DNA of 36,381 nucleotides from assembly GCA_003577005.1 (NCBI GenBank), contig QEUW01000029.1, positions 1 through 36,381 on the forward strand, in the 5' to 3' direction. This document shows positions 1-7,339 of the stretch, piece by piece (the stretch's first letter is position 1; each line of letters starts with the position of its first letter). Position numbers and translations under genes: made by a program. Under the pieces are notes generated by a model. That model saw only the letters and a program-made list of their open reading frames with translations. It had not been told where the DNA came from and did not search any database. The DNA is from Chloroflexota bacterium (GTDB lineage: Bacteria; Chloroflexota; Anaerolineae; Caldilineales; Caldilineaceae).

Positions 1-1
1 G

Positions 2-124
2 GCCAGCCAAACAGCCCAGCCCGCGGCCACACACCGCACCAAGCAGCCTATCAGCGAGGCGCAACGGGCCGCCCGGCGCGAGAACGCACGTAAAGCCAGG
101 GAACGCCGGTATAGAGCCGTATAG
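2..124 (+). CDS. C-terminal end of an unidentified basic protein (partial)
   Basis: An open frame enters from the left edge and ends at TAG 122-124, giving 40 residues. The end is rich in Arg, Lys, Ala and Glu (ISEAQRAARRENARKARER, then YRAV), which looks like a charged helical tail rather than random translation. The other two plus frames do not give a comparable protein-like sequence. The family cannot be recognised from this tail. Its neighbour downstream is a small HTH protein, so a mobile-element gene is possible, but that is inference only. Confidence 0.4.
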   Translation, partial: ASQTAQPAATHRTKQPISEAQRAARRENARKARERRYRAV

Positions 125-286
125 AGACAAGGTCTTACCCTACAGGGTGCCCGTATCGCCTCAAATAGGCCGGTTCCTGTAAGCTGTCCGTGGCGTAGAG
201 CGCCTCGCTAGGCTTCTTTGATACCCCTCGCCAGCCCCACCCACCCGGGGCGAACTCTATTGCGTGAGCTGCCGGTAAATTGCTAC

Positions 287-315
287 TTGACAAGCCGGGG
301 CGAGGGTGGTATACT
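287..315 (+). promoter_or_regulatory. Sigma-70-type promoter of the small HTH gene
   Basis: A perfect -35 box TTGACA (287-292) is followed after exactly 17 bp by a TATACT -10 box (310-315). Transcription would start near 322, about 35 nt upstream of the ATG at 357. This is the closest match to the housekeeping promoter consensus that I found in the window. Confidence 0.65.
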
Positions 316-356
316 TTGTTGAAGTGTTACAACTGATATGCGGTTTGGGGGCGTGA

Positions 357-557
357 ATGGAGTACAAAACTAGCGTTGAAGTCGCACAGCGGTTCAATAT
401 AGGACTGAAGTCGCTAGGGATGTACCTATCGCGCCATCCCCACTTACGACCCAAGCGCCGGGCCGGCACGTCCTTTATCTGGACGCCAGAGGAGATAGAA
501 GCTCTTGCCCAGCACAGGATGAGACCTATCAGTCGGGGGCGCAAGAAGCGGGATTGA
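357..557 (+). CDS. Small helix-turn-helix protein, excisionase/MerR-like
   Basis: The gene encodes 66 residues starting at ATG 357, just behind a consensus promoter; a G-rich stretch at 345-353 may serve as a weak ribosome binding site. The N-terminal part (SVEVAQRFNIGLKSLGMYLS) resembles the first helices of a MerR/excisionase-type winged HTH. It is followed by a basic wing (RPKRRAGTSFIWTPEEIEAL) that fits the same fold, where Trp/Phe and the EEIEAL helix often close the domain. Such small proteins are usually DNA-binding regulators or recombination directionality factors of mobile elements. The tRNA gene 120 bp downstream makes an integrated-element context plausible, but no integrase is visible. 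Coding status is supported by the strong promoter; function is inferred from short motifs only. Confidence 0.55.
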   Translation: MEYKTSVEVAQRFNIGLKSLGMYLSRHPHLRPKRRAGTSFIWTPEEIEALAQHRMRPISRGRKKRD

Positions 558-675
558 CTACCGGCGTAACCTGTAGTATCCTAAGCAAAGGTCAAACGGA
601 TTGGCCACCTATCGGTTGGAGTGACGCGCAAACCCGCCATTATCACAGCATACAGGTTTATCCGGCACGCGACGA

Positions 676-748
676 CCCCCCTTAGCTCAGAGGACAGAGC
701 AGAGGCGTCCTAAGCCTTCGGTCGCAGGTTCGACTCCTGCAGGGGGCG
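676..748 (+). tRNA. tRNA-Arg (anticodon CCT)
   Basis: A full cloverleaf can be drawn. Acceptor arm 676-682 pairs with 741-747, the D stem is GCTC/GAGC (685-688, 697-700), the anticodon stem is 702-706/714-718 with loop GTCCTAA, the variable loop has 5 nt, and the T arm is GCAGG/CCTGC with loop TTCGACT. The anticodon 709-711 is CCT, which reads AGG (Arg). The discriminator is G748 and CCA is not encoded. The first pair is odd: C676 faces C747, whereas elongator tRNAs normally have a G-C pair there. The other six acceptor pairs are intact. Confidence 0.9.
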
Positions 749-769
749 CTTCAGGCCGGTGTCAGTGGT

Positions 770-817
770 AAAGCGGCCTGATCGGTAGGGTGGTCGCCCT
801 ATCGATCAGGCCGCTTT
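770..817 (+). terminator. Strong hairpin terminator after tRNA-Arg
   Basis: Positions 770-790 and 797-817 form a 21 bp stem around a 6-nt loop (791-796). The only imperfect pair is a G-T, which is an acceptable wobble in the plus-strand RNA. The stem begins with AAA and ends with TTT, followed by GTTTGG, so it could terminate transcription on both strands. It lies 22 nt after the tRNA, where a terminator is expected. Confidence 0.75.
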
Positions 818-870
818 GTTTGGCGCTATTTTTGTATAGGGCCATTTGTGATCCGCCGCCAGTTACAGGT

Positions 871-987
871 AGCGCCGCAGAACAGCGTGGGCGGGGCAAC
901 AGAGTGCGACGCACGGGCCAGAAGCACCCCTGTATGACCATTCATTTTCTGGCCCGTGCGTTGCACTCTACGGTTTCCTGCGGTGCT
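871..987. repeat. Large two-part inverted repeat between tRNA-Arg and rsmC
   Basis: The inner arms, 901-923 and 947-969, are complementary over 23 bp with a single mismatch that is a G-U wobble in plus-strand RNA. They enclose a 23-nt loop. The outer arms, 871-880 and 978-987, extend the structure, again with one wobble. There is no T-tract, so it is not a classical terminator. It sits in the 5' flank of the methyltransferase gene and could be a folded leader or a remnant of a small mobile element. Confidence 0.6.
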
Positions 988-1027
988 ACCCAGTTATACG
1001 TACTGCGATATTCATGACGAGTCAGGT

Positions 1028-2110
1028 ATGAACGCTCCACGACGACCGACTCTATCGGCCCCAAGTCAGTTGGTGCTTCGCCGGCTTGCTGCACTTCAAA
1101 ACCAGCGCCTCTTGGTCGTCAACTACCCCGACGACTACTTCCTCCTACGCCTCCGATCAGACCAGCCCAACGCCAAGATCACGGCGTTTGGACACGATTA
1201 CGCCACCTATGCGCATGTTCGAGAGCACTTATGCTCCGCAGGCTATCCGACCGACGACCTGGTCTTTGGTCCGGTGCAACCACCGGCGGGCCGACCCTAT
1301 GACGTCGCCCTGATCTTCCTGCCCAAAAGCCGGCCCCTCCTTGAGATGACGCTCGCTATGGCGGTCCCCCTGCTTCCGGCGGGGGCGACGGTCTATCTGG
1401 TGGGTGAAAACAAGGCTGGCATCCGCTCCAGCCGGACGCAGTTGGAACAGTGGGTCGGCCCGGCCAAGCAGTTGGAGACGGGGCGCCACTGTGTGCTCTT
1501 TCTGGCGCATCTCCAGCGGGCGCCGGCCCCGTTTGAGCTAGAGGCGTGGTTGAGCCACTTTTGGATCAAAACGGATCACCTCGACCTGGCAGTTGTTAGC
1601 CTGCCGGGTGTCTTTAGTTACGGCCGAGTGGACGATGGCACCCGGCTCTTGCTCGAAACGCTAGATCCTCCGCCCGGCGAACGGGTGTTGGATTTTGGCT
1701 GTGGCGCTGGAGTAATCGGTGCGGCGCTGCTCAAACGGTGGCCTCACCTACACATCGATCTGGCCGACGTGAGTGCGCTGGCGCTGGAGGCGACGCGGCG
1801 CACGATGATCGCCAATGGTCTGGCGCCGGTACAGGTGCTCGCCTCGGATATCTTCTCGAATGTCCACGGCGTCTATGACCAGATCGTGGCAAATCCCCCG
1901 TTCCACACTGGGGTCGAGACCGATTACGGGCTGGTCACTGCTTTTGTGCAGGGGGCGAAGCAGCATCTTCGACCCGGTGGCACCCTGCGCATCGTCGTCC
2001 AGCGCTTTCTCAAGATACAGCCCCTGATCGAAGCCCACGTAGGCCCCTGTCGTGTCGTGATCCAGGATCGGCAGTATGCGGTCTACGAGGGAATAAACCG
2101 CAAAAAATAA
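1028..2110 (+). CDS. rsmC: RsmC-like 16S rRNA guanine-N2 methyltransferase
   Basis: The protein has 360 residues, the usual RsmC size (E. coli about 343). The C-terminal half is a Rossmann methyltransferase with SAM motif VLDFGCGAGVIG (about 220-231) and the N2-guanine catalytic motif NPPF (289-292). The sequence after it (FHTGVETDY, then HLRPGGTLRIVVQRFL) closely follows the RsmC pattern. The N-terminal half (about 20-190) is a degenerate methyltransferase-like domain, as in RsmC. The family transfers a methyl group from SAM to G1207 of 16S rRNA in the small subunit; the close relative RlmG acts on 23S rRNA and cannot be excluded. I chose ATG 1028 because the upstream in-frame extension runs through the inverted repeat at 871-987 and is not protein-like. 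The SD is weak. Confidence 0.85.
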   Translation: MNAPRRPTLSAPSQLVLRRLAALQNQRLLVVNYPDDYFLLRLRSDQPNAKITAFGHDYATYAHVREHLCSAGYPTDDLVFGPVQPPAGRPYDVALIFLPKSRPLLEMTLAMAVPLLPAGATVYLVGENKAGIRSSRTQLEQWVGPAKQLETGRHCVLFLAHLQRAPAPFELEAWLSHFWIKTDHLDLAVVSLPGVFSYGRVDDGTRLLLETLDPPPGERVLDFGCGAGVIGAALLKRWPHLHIDLADVSALALEATRRTMIANGLAPVQVLASDIFSNVHGVYDQIVANPPFHTGVETDYGLVTAFVQGAKQHLRPGGTLRIVVQRFLKIQPLIEAHVGPCRVVIQDRQYAVYEGINRKK

Positions 2111-2184
2111 TCACCTTTTGGGCAGATGCTGGCTCTTAACTTGTAGACGGACCCCAAGTGATTCGCACGTGGACCATTGAAACG

Positions 2185-3003
2185 ATGCTGCCAAAACCAA
2201 AACAGTGGAGCACCGAATACGCCACAATCTTCAAAGAGGAGAGCGTCGTCAGCGCCTATTCCTATCGCCCGCCCTACCCTTCACAGCTCTTTGGGGTTTT
2301 GTTGAGTTTGTTGCCGGATTCCGCCGGGCCAAAGGTCGTGCTCGATGCCTGCTGTGGGCCCGGCAACATTGCCCGCTCGTTCGTGCAGTGGGTCGATCGG
2401 GTAGATGCGGTCGATTTTTCGGCGGCGATGATCCGCAAAGGCCGTTTGTTGCCCGGCGGCGACGAGCCAAAGCTGCACTGGATCTGTAGTCCCATCGAAA
2501 CAGCACCGTTGCAACCAACCTACAGCCTGATCATCGCAGCGGCCAGTCTCCACTGGATGGACTGGCCGGTCGTGCTGCCCCGCTTTGCCGATCACCTGGC
2601 GCCGGGCGGTTACTTGGCAATGGTGGAGGAAACCCACCAACCGCAGCCCTGGGACAAAGAGATTGGCGCACTCCTCGCCCGGTTTTCGATGAATCGGAAC
2701 TTCGAGCCGTACAATCTGATGACGATAGCCCACGAACTGGCGCTGCGCGGGCTGTTTGAGGTGGCGAGTCAGCGAGAGGTTGAGCCTGTACCTTTCCGCC
2801 AGTCGATTGCGGAATGGGTCGAATCGGTTCACGCCCGCAACGGCTTCTCGCGCGAGAGGATGGACCCGAATGCCGCTCACGAATGTGATGCTGAACTCGA
2901 ACGAGTGCTGGCGCAGTACTGTCCTGGTGGCGTGGTAGAACAGCAGGTTGGCGCCCGCGTTTTATGGGGCAAGCCGTTATGTCCGCCGGACGCGGCTGCC
3001 TGA
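2185..3003 (+). CDS. Class I SAM-dependent methyltransferase
   Basis: The protein has 272 residues from ATG 2185; GTG 2158 is an alternative start that adds nine residues. It opens with WSTEYATIFKEESVVSAYSY and then RPPYP, a pattern common in small-molecule methyltransferases of the UbiE/COQ5-like superfamily. Motif I is VLDACCGPGNIA, motif II is VDAVDFSAAMI, and LAPGGYLAMVEET matches the post-III strand. The IIAAASLHWMDW segment is typical of the Methyltransf_11 type. The substrate cannot be told from the sequence. It follows the rRNA methyltransferase by 74 nt and precedes the ECF sigma gene by 29 nt, so the three may be co-transcribed. Confidence 0.8.
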   Translation: MLPKPKQWSTEYATIFKEESVVSAYSYRPPYPSQLFGVLLSLLPDSAGPKVVLDACCGPGNIARSFVQWVDRVDAVDFSAAMIRKGRLLPGGDEPKLHWICSPIETAPLQPTYSLIIAAASLHWMDWPVVLPRFADHLAPGGYLAMVEETHQPQPWDKEIGALLARFSMNRNFEPYNLMTIAHELALRGLFEVASQREVEPVPFRQSIAEWVESVHARNGFSRERMDPNAAHECDAELERVLAQYCPGGVVEQQVGARVLWGKPLCPPDAAA

Positions 3004-3032
3004 TTCGTGGTAAAAACTTGCCGGAGAAAGCT

Positions 3033-3740
3033 ATGAAGAACGTTGAATCGCTTATACAAGCGGCCCTTTGCCCCGACTACACCCGCGGGCAACGGCACCA
3101 CGCCTTTGGCCAGTTGGTCGAGCAGTTTCAAGGCGAAATCTATGGGCGCGCCTACCGAATCTTAAAAGATGTCCAGTTGGCACAAGATGCCACACAGGAG
3201 ACCTTTATTGCTGCCTACCAGCACCTGGCCCAACTGCGCCAGGCAGACGCATTCTCGGCCTGGCTGCACCAGATCCTGCGTACGCAGTGCAACCGCATAC
3301 ACCGCAAAAAGACCTGGCCCATCTTTCCGCTGGAAGCGCACCATGAAGTAGATAGCAGCGAGCTCGATCCTGCCGTTGTCGTCGAGAGCTATGACGTGCG
3401 CGCTACCGTGCTAGCCGCCATCGAAACGCTGCCGGAACACGAGCGGGTCGTTGTGCAACTGTTCTACTTGCAGGATTTTTCTCTCAAAGAGGTCGCCGAC
3501 CGGCTCAAGGTGCCGTTGACCACGGTCAAAAAGCGCCTGCAGTATGCCCGCGAGCATTTGCGGGAACGAATGGAGCGTATTGAAAGGGGTTTGTTCCAGT
3601 GTCAGGTGGCCTTTGAGGAATCAAAGCGCCGCCTGCTGGAAATCACCCTCTTTCCGCTGGCGCCCGCCCTCATTTCCTGTCCGGTGTGGGTCCACAACCG
3701 GCAGCATCTTCCGTTGCGAAGCGGTCCACACGATGGATGA
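3033..3740 (+). CDS. ECF-type RNA polymerase sigma factor
   Basis: The protein has 235 residues. Region 2 (about 36-95) contains AYRILKDVQLAQDATQETFI and LHQILRTQCNRIHRKK, the classic -10 recognition and core-binding helices. Region 4 (about 135-180) contains LPEHERVVVQLFYLQDFSLK and EVADRLKVPLTTVKKRL, an HTH that would bind the -35 element. ATG 3033 was chosen because GGAGAAAG (3022-3029) sits at proper SD distance. No anti-sigma gene is adjacent. Instead the last 8 nt overlap the start of a kinase gene, so the two are translationally coupled. Beyond region 4 there is an extra tail of about 50 residues, longer than a minimal ECF factor, whose role is unknown; it might replace an anti-sigma input, as in ECF classes with C-terminal extensions. 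Confidence 0.85.
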   Translation: MKNVESLIQAALCPDYTRGQRHHAFGQLVEQFQGEIYGRAYRILKDVQLAQDATQETFIAAYQHLAQLRQADAFSAWLHQILRTQCNRIHRKKTWPIFPLEAHHEVDSSELDPAVVVESYDVRATVLAAIETLPEHERVVVQLFYLQDFSLKEVADRLKVPLTTVKKRLQYAREHLRERMERIERGLFQCQVAFEESKRRLLEITLFPLAPALISCPVWVHNRQHLPLRSGPHDG

Positions 3741-4719
3741 TCTGGCTCAACTCATGCAGATGGTGACGCAGGCCTACGGTGTGACGAGCGCCACCCTTCG
3801 CCCTATGCATCGTTTTCAGATCGATGGCCGCGGCATCTATCGCGTGGATTCGACCGGTGGTCCACCCTATCTTTTACGTGCTTACCGTCAAGACGAGACA
3901 AAAGCCGCCTGGCTGGCCGGGCGTGCGGCCAGTCTTCTTTTTTTGGAACAGGCAGGCTACCCGGCGCCGAGAGTGGTCCGCACGCTCAACGGCGAACTGG
4001 TTGGCCGGTTTCAGGGCTGGGCTGGTTTGCTGTTGACCTTTGTAGAAGGCACAACGGCAAGCGACTCGCTGGCCGATTACCATGCCATTGGCGCCACACT
4101 GGGGCGGCTGCACCAGCTTGATCCACGACAGGCAGCTACAGCAACGCCACCCATACCACCCTCGCGCTGGCAGCCAGCCAGTAAGATTTCTCAATGGATT
4201 GCCGACTTGACCGCGATTGCCGGCCAGATTCCACCCGAGCTACGTGGGCTGTACCGCTTTAGCCTGGAGACGCTACAACGGGTCGCGGGCTGGAGCGAAC
4301 TACCACTGACCGTTCTTCACACCGACTGCTGGGCGCACAACGCAATCCGCACACCGGGCGGCGAGATCATCCTCATCGATTGGGATGGGGCAGGTTTGGG
4401 CCCGGCGGTGCTCGACCTGGGCTATCTCTTGGTGGCATGCCATGCTTTTCTGCCCGAATGGCCGCACATCGTTCCCCATGGCGGGCGAATCTCTGCTGTG
4501 ATGGAAGGTTATCTCCAGCAGCGCCCCCTGACGGAAGTCGAATGCGCTGTGCTGCCCGATGCGCTCCGTTTTACCGAGGCCTTTCGTGCCGCGCAATGGC
4601 TACCAACAGGGTTGCAGGGCGACTGGCGCGCCGACACCCGTTTGCGAAAATTCCTCGACCGCTATCCCGTCACCGACGCGATCGCAGACCTTACACGTCA
4701 GACCCTGCCACAAAGGTAA
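3733..4719 (+). CDS. Aminoglycoside phosphotransferase-fold kinase
   Basis: The protein has 328 residues. The C-lobe has the APH signature HTDCWAHN (catalytic Asp198, Asn203) and the metal-binding IDWDGAGLGP (Asp216). The N-lobe carries the ATP-binding beta sheet (YRVDSTGGPPYLLRAYRQ). The APH/choline kinase superfamily includes antibiotic kinases, homoserine and fructosamine kinases and protein-like kinases. The sequence does not point to a specific antibiotic, so a metabolic or signalling substrate is at least as likely as resistance. The start ATG 3733 overlaps the sigma factor stop by 8 nt, which implies one operon and coupled translation. The open frame extends further upstream but would overlap the sigma region 4 coding sequence, so the downstream ATG was preferred. 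Confidence 0.8.
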   Translation: MDDLAQLMQMVTQAYGVTSATLRPMHRFQIDGRGIYRVDSTGGPPYLLRAYRQDETKAAWLAGRAASLLFLEQAGYPAPRVVRTLNGELVGRFQGWAGLLLTFVEGTTASDSLADYHAIGATLGRLHQLDPRQAATATPPIPPSRWQPASKISQWIADLTAIAGQIPPELRGLYRFSLETLQRVAGWSELPLTVLHTDCWAHNAIRTPGGEIILIDWDGAGLGPAVLDLGYLLVACHAFLPEWPHIVPHGGRISAVMEGYLQQRPLTEVECAVLPDALRFTEAFRAAQWLPTGLQGDWRADTRLRKFLDRYPVTDAIADLTRQTLPQR

Positions 4720-4730
4720 CGTATGCTTCC

Positions 4731-5084
4731 TCATCCCTGTTCTCCGCTTGCCGCAGCCAGCCCTTCCAGAGCAGGCGTCGGTTCGCTAGGGCTGTAAGCG
4801 GTGTCGGCGAACCGTAACACGTTGCTGCTGTAGCCCACTATCCCCGGCCCCCCCACGAGCAGCGCCGAAAGCGCAACCGTCCCAGCCATGCCAAGAAGCG
4901 GCAGCAACCCGCCGGCAACTGCGCCACCAATAGGATTGCCGCTCTGCATCAACATCCGCAAGAGCGCAAAGGTGCGACCGCGCAGTTCTGCCGGGATGAT
5001 CCGCATGCGCAAGGTCTGCGCCCAGATAGTGAGCGGTGCGCTAAAGGTACCAAAGAGCGCCAGACCGATCGCCACTGCTTTCAT
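4731..5084 (-). pseudogene. C-terminal remnant of an MFS transporter
   Basis: On the minus strand about 117 residues read as the last three helices of a Major Facilitator Superfamily protein. They include the conserved cytoplasmic loop RMRIIPAELRGRTFALLRML and the helix SGNPIGGAVAGGLLPLLG. A functional MFS protein needs about 400 residues. Here the frame continues upstream (beyond about 5090) only as Arg/Pro/Ser-rich sequence antisense to the WYL regulator gene, so the front two thirds are gone. The breakpoint lies within about 20 bp of the start codon of that gene. The remnant suggests a deletion or replacement that brought in the regulator. Confidence 0.7.
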
Positions 5085-5104
5085 CAAAGGCTCAGGAGCC
5101 CGCC

Positions 5105-6172
5105 ATGAATCGACTCCACCGCGCTCTTGGTATCCTGCTCTTGCTGCGCCAGGGCAAGACGGTCTCGGCAACGGTGTTGGCTGAACGGTTCGAAGTCTCG
5201 GTGCGGACAGTTTACCGCGATCTCGAAGCGTTGAGCGAACTGGGCGTACCGGTCTACGCCGAGATGGGGCGCACCGGTGGGTTCCGTCTATTGGAGGGCT
5301 ATTTTCTGCCGCCGGTGATGCTGACGACCGGCGAGGCGACTTCGCTCCTGTTGGGTTTGACATTGTTGCGCCGGCTGCGGGTGACGCCTTTCCCCACCGA
5401 GATCGAAACGGCAGAGTACAAGCTGCTAGCCGGCCTGCCCGACCCGCTGCGTACTGTGCTCGCCCGGGCTCCCCAATTCATCGGTTTTGAAGACATTCCG
5501 CCCGACCTTTTGCATAGGGAGCCATTGGAGGGCCCGGCAAGTGGGCCTGCCGTCGTGCCGATAGAGGGGAAAGCGCAGGAAAGCCAGGTCGTGAACACGT
5601 TTCTGCGCGCCATCCTCGAAGATAGCAACCTCCGTCTGCGTTACCGTTCACCCTATCGGGGCGAGGAGTCTGTCGATATTGTGGCGCCGGACGGGCTGCT
5701 GTGGGACCGCGACTTGTGGTATCTGTCAGGTCGGCGCATCGACCGGGGAAATGAGTTGCGCCTCTGGCGAGCTGACCGCGTGTTGGCTATCGATCTCCAC
5801 TCCCCGCGCGGCCAACGGCAGACGGCGTTCGATATCAACCAACTCCTGGGCCGCACCTGGTTACGCGCTGCTATGACAGGGTGGATGAGCGAGGCGCCGG
5901 TAAAGTTGCGAGTCACAGCACAACAGGCCGCCCGGCTCAAGCTGGATTGGTACTATCGATATGCGCACTATGAGGAGTTGCTCACAGGCCAGGTGCTGAT
6001 GACCTTTGGCGAGGACAGACCGGAGCTTGTCTTCGATCTGGTACGCTGGCTGGGGCCAGGCGCAGAGTTGCTCGAACCACATGCCTGGCGGGCGGCACTC
6101 CGAACGGAACTACTAAAAATGCTCGACTGTTATAGGCCAGATGACGTGTCGGCGCCGGCTACAGCCCGGTAG
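5105..6172 (+). CDS. YafY-like transcriptional regulator (HTH_11 + WYL domain)
   Basis: The protein has 355 residues. The N-terminal HTH (about 1-60) contains LAERFEVSVRTVYRDLEALS and then ELGVPVYAEMGRTGGFRLLEGY, the typical HTH_11 domain with its wing. A WYL domain follows at about 185-245 (LRLRYRSPYRGEES, then DGLLWDRDLWYLSGRR), and a WCX-like tail (FDLVRWLGPGAELLEP) ends the protein. Family members sense ligands or nucleic acid through the WYL domain and repress or activate nearby genes. An AGGAG SD (5094-5098) fits ATG 5105. The gene begins right at the broken end of an MFS remnant, so its promoter must lie in that remnant. Its 3' end overlaps the convergent hydrolase gene by 43 nt. Confidence 0.85.
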   Translation: MNRLHRALGILLLLRQGKTVSATVLAERFEVSVRTVYRDLEALSELGVPVYAEMGRTGGFRLLEGYFLPPVMLTTGEATSLLLGLTLLRRLRVTPFPTEIETAEYKLLAGLPDPLRTVLARAPQFIGFEDIPPDLLHREPLEGPASGPAVVPIEGKAQESQVVNTFLRAILEDSNLRLRYRSPYRGEESVDIVAPDGLLWDRDLWYLSGRRIDRGNELRLWRADRVLAIDLHSPRGQRQTAFDINQLLGRTWLRAAMTGWMSEAPVKLRVTAQQAARLKLDWYYRYAHYEELLTGQVLMTFGEDRPELVFDLVRWLGPGAELLEPHAWRAALRTELLKMLDCYRPDDVSAPATAR

Positions 6173-7122
6173 CGCCATACACCGTCCGCCTCGTCTACGG
6201 TCAAGCGCCTCTCGCCGGCGAGCAGATCGAGATAGCCCACCACCATCCACAACCCGGCTGGACCGACCGCGCTGGCGCGGGCGCCGTACATCCGCTGGAA
6301 GATCTCCGCCACCGTTGCAGAGCCGGCTGCTACGAAGCGCCAACATTCCTGCTTGCGCTGGTGGATACGGGCGATCTGGCTGCGGATCACCGCCCGGTGG
6401 TCGCCAAAGGGCGCGCCGTGACCAGGATAGACAGTTTCCACGTCGAGTTGCGCCAGGCGTTCGAGCGAACTCACCATTTGCGGCAGGGCAGGCTGGCGTG
6501 GCTGGCCGGCGGCCGGCGCCTCGACTACCGGTGTGGCCGTGGGGATGATCAGGGCGTCGGCTGAGAGCAACTGGCGTGTCTCGGGCTGATAGAAGGCGGT
6601 CAGGTGGCTATCGTGGCCGGTCAGGTGGAGCACCTGCCACGGCAACCCACCCAGAGACAGTTCGCGCTCAATGGGAAAGGCAACAATCCGCTCAGCCGGG
6701 ATCGGATCCCACGCCGCCAACGTACTCTCCATCCACTGAAGCATCGCCTGGACTGTAGGCGAGGACAGCCCCAGCACCGGCAGAAATGTGTTTCGATAGT
6801 AATCGATCCGGCGCTGCTGATTGGCGGCGAAATTCCGCAGCCAGTCGACCCCGACCTCGGCCATCCACACCTCGGCCCGGCCGGTGCGGGCAATGCGGGC
6901 GGCCAGGCCGTAATGGTCCACATGCGGGTGGGTGATGATTACGCGTTGCAGGTCGGCGGCGGTGAGGCCGTGTGTTGCCAATCCGCTTTGCAGCACCGCC
7001 CAATTTTCATCCGAGTTGTACCCGGCGTCGATGAGCACCGGTTCCGGCTCGACAAGGAGATAGACGTTGACGCTGCCCTCGCCGGAGAGAAAAGGTAGTT
7101 CGATCCGAATGGGTTGTGACAT
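6130..7122 (-). CDS. Metallo-beta-lactamase-fold hydrolase
   Basis: The protein has 330 residues. The zinc-binding motif THPHVDHYG gives His65, His67, Asp69 and His70. Further metal ligands are expected in TGHDSHLTAF and SADAL, and YPGHGAPFGDH forms the last conserved block. The C-terminal part (about 265-320) is a helical extension as in the MBL fold proteins related to glyoxalase II and LACTB2. The reaction is hydrolysis of an ester, thioester or similar bond, but the substrate is unknown. No good SD precedes ATG 7122. The gene converges on the WYL regulator with a 43-nt overlap of coding ends, which argues for tight packing but not a shared operon. Confidence 0.85.
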   Translation of the reverse strand: MSQPIRIELPFLSGEGSVNVYLLVEPEPVLIDAGYNSDENWAVLQSGLATHGLTAADLQRVIITHPHVDHYGLAARIARTGRAEVWMAEVGVDWLRNFAANQQRRIDYYRNTFLPVLGLSSPTVQAMLQWMESTLAAWDPIPAERIVAFPIERELSLGGLPWQVLHLTGHDSHLTAFYQPETRQLLSADALIIPTATPVVEAPAAGQPRQPALPQMVSSLERLAQLDVETVYPGHGAPFGDHRAVIRSQIARIHQRKQECWRFVAAGSATVAEIFQRMYGARASAVGPAGLWMVVGYLDLLAGERRLTVDEADGVWRYRAVAGADTSSGL

Positions 7123-7248
7123 AGGGCAAGATTACTACTGTTCTGTAACGGATAAGATACACTGCTCTTGACTTGCACGATTATACACGCAGGAACCTTA
7201 TGCCGGCGAAATGGCTCTGTTTAAGTGGGTTTTCGTAAAATTCAAGTA

Positions 7249-7314
7249 ACGATTCAGCCTCCTGCTCGTACTCGACAAAGACTTAGAAGTACGAGTACGA
7301 GGAGGCTGAGTCGT
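7249..7314 (+). repeat. Intergenic imperfect palindrome before the SDR gene
   Basis: Arms 7249-7263 and 7300-7314 pair over 15 bp with one G-U. An inner 8 bp stem CTCGTACT/AGTACGAG continues after a small asymmetric internal loop, with a 15-nt apical loop. A CGTACTC-like unit recurs (GTACGAGTACGAGG on the right arm). It lies 25 nt upstream of the SDR start codon, so in the mRNA it would be a leader hairpin just ahead of the SD. Confidence 0.65.
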
Positions 7315-7339
7315 AACAAATTCAAAAGGGGTACAGATC

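Noticed and set aside
3544..3732. Longer N-terminus for the kinase
   Set aside because: The upstream part lies in another frame of the sigma factor region 4 and is rich in unlikely residues; ATG 3733 with an 8-nt overlap fits better.
7168..7187. TTGACT and TATACA as a plus-strand promoter of the SDR gene
   Set aside because: The spacer is only 8 bp, too short for a sigma-70 promoter; the minus-strand TATAAT in the same place has no good -35 box.
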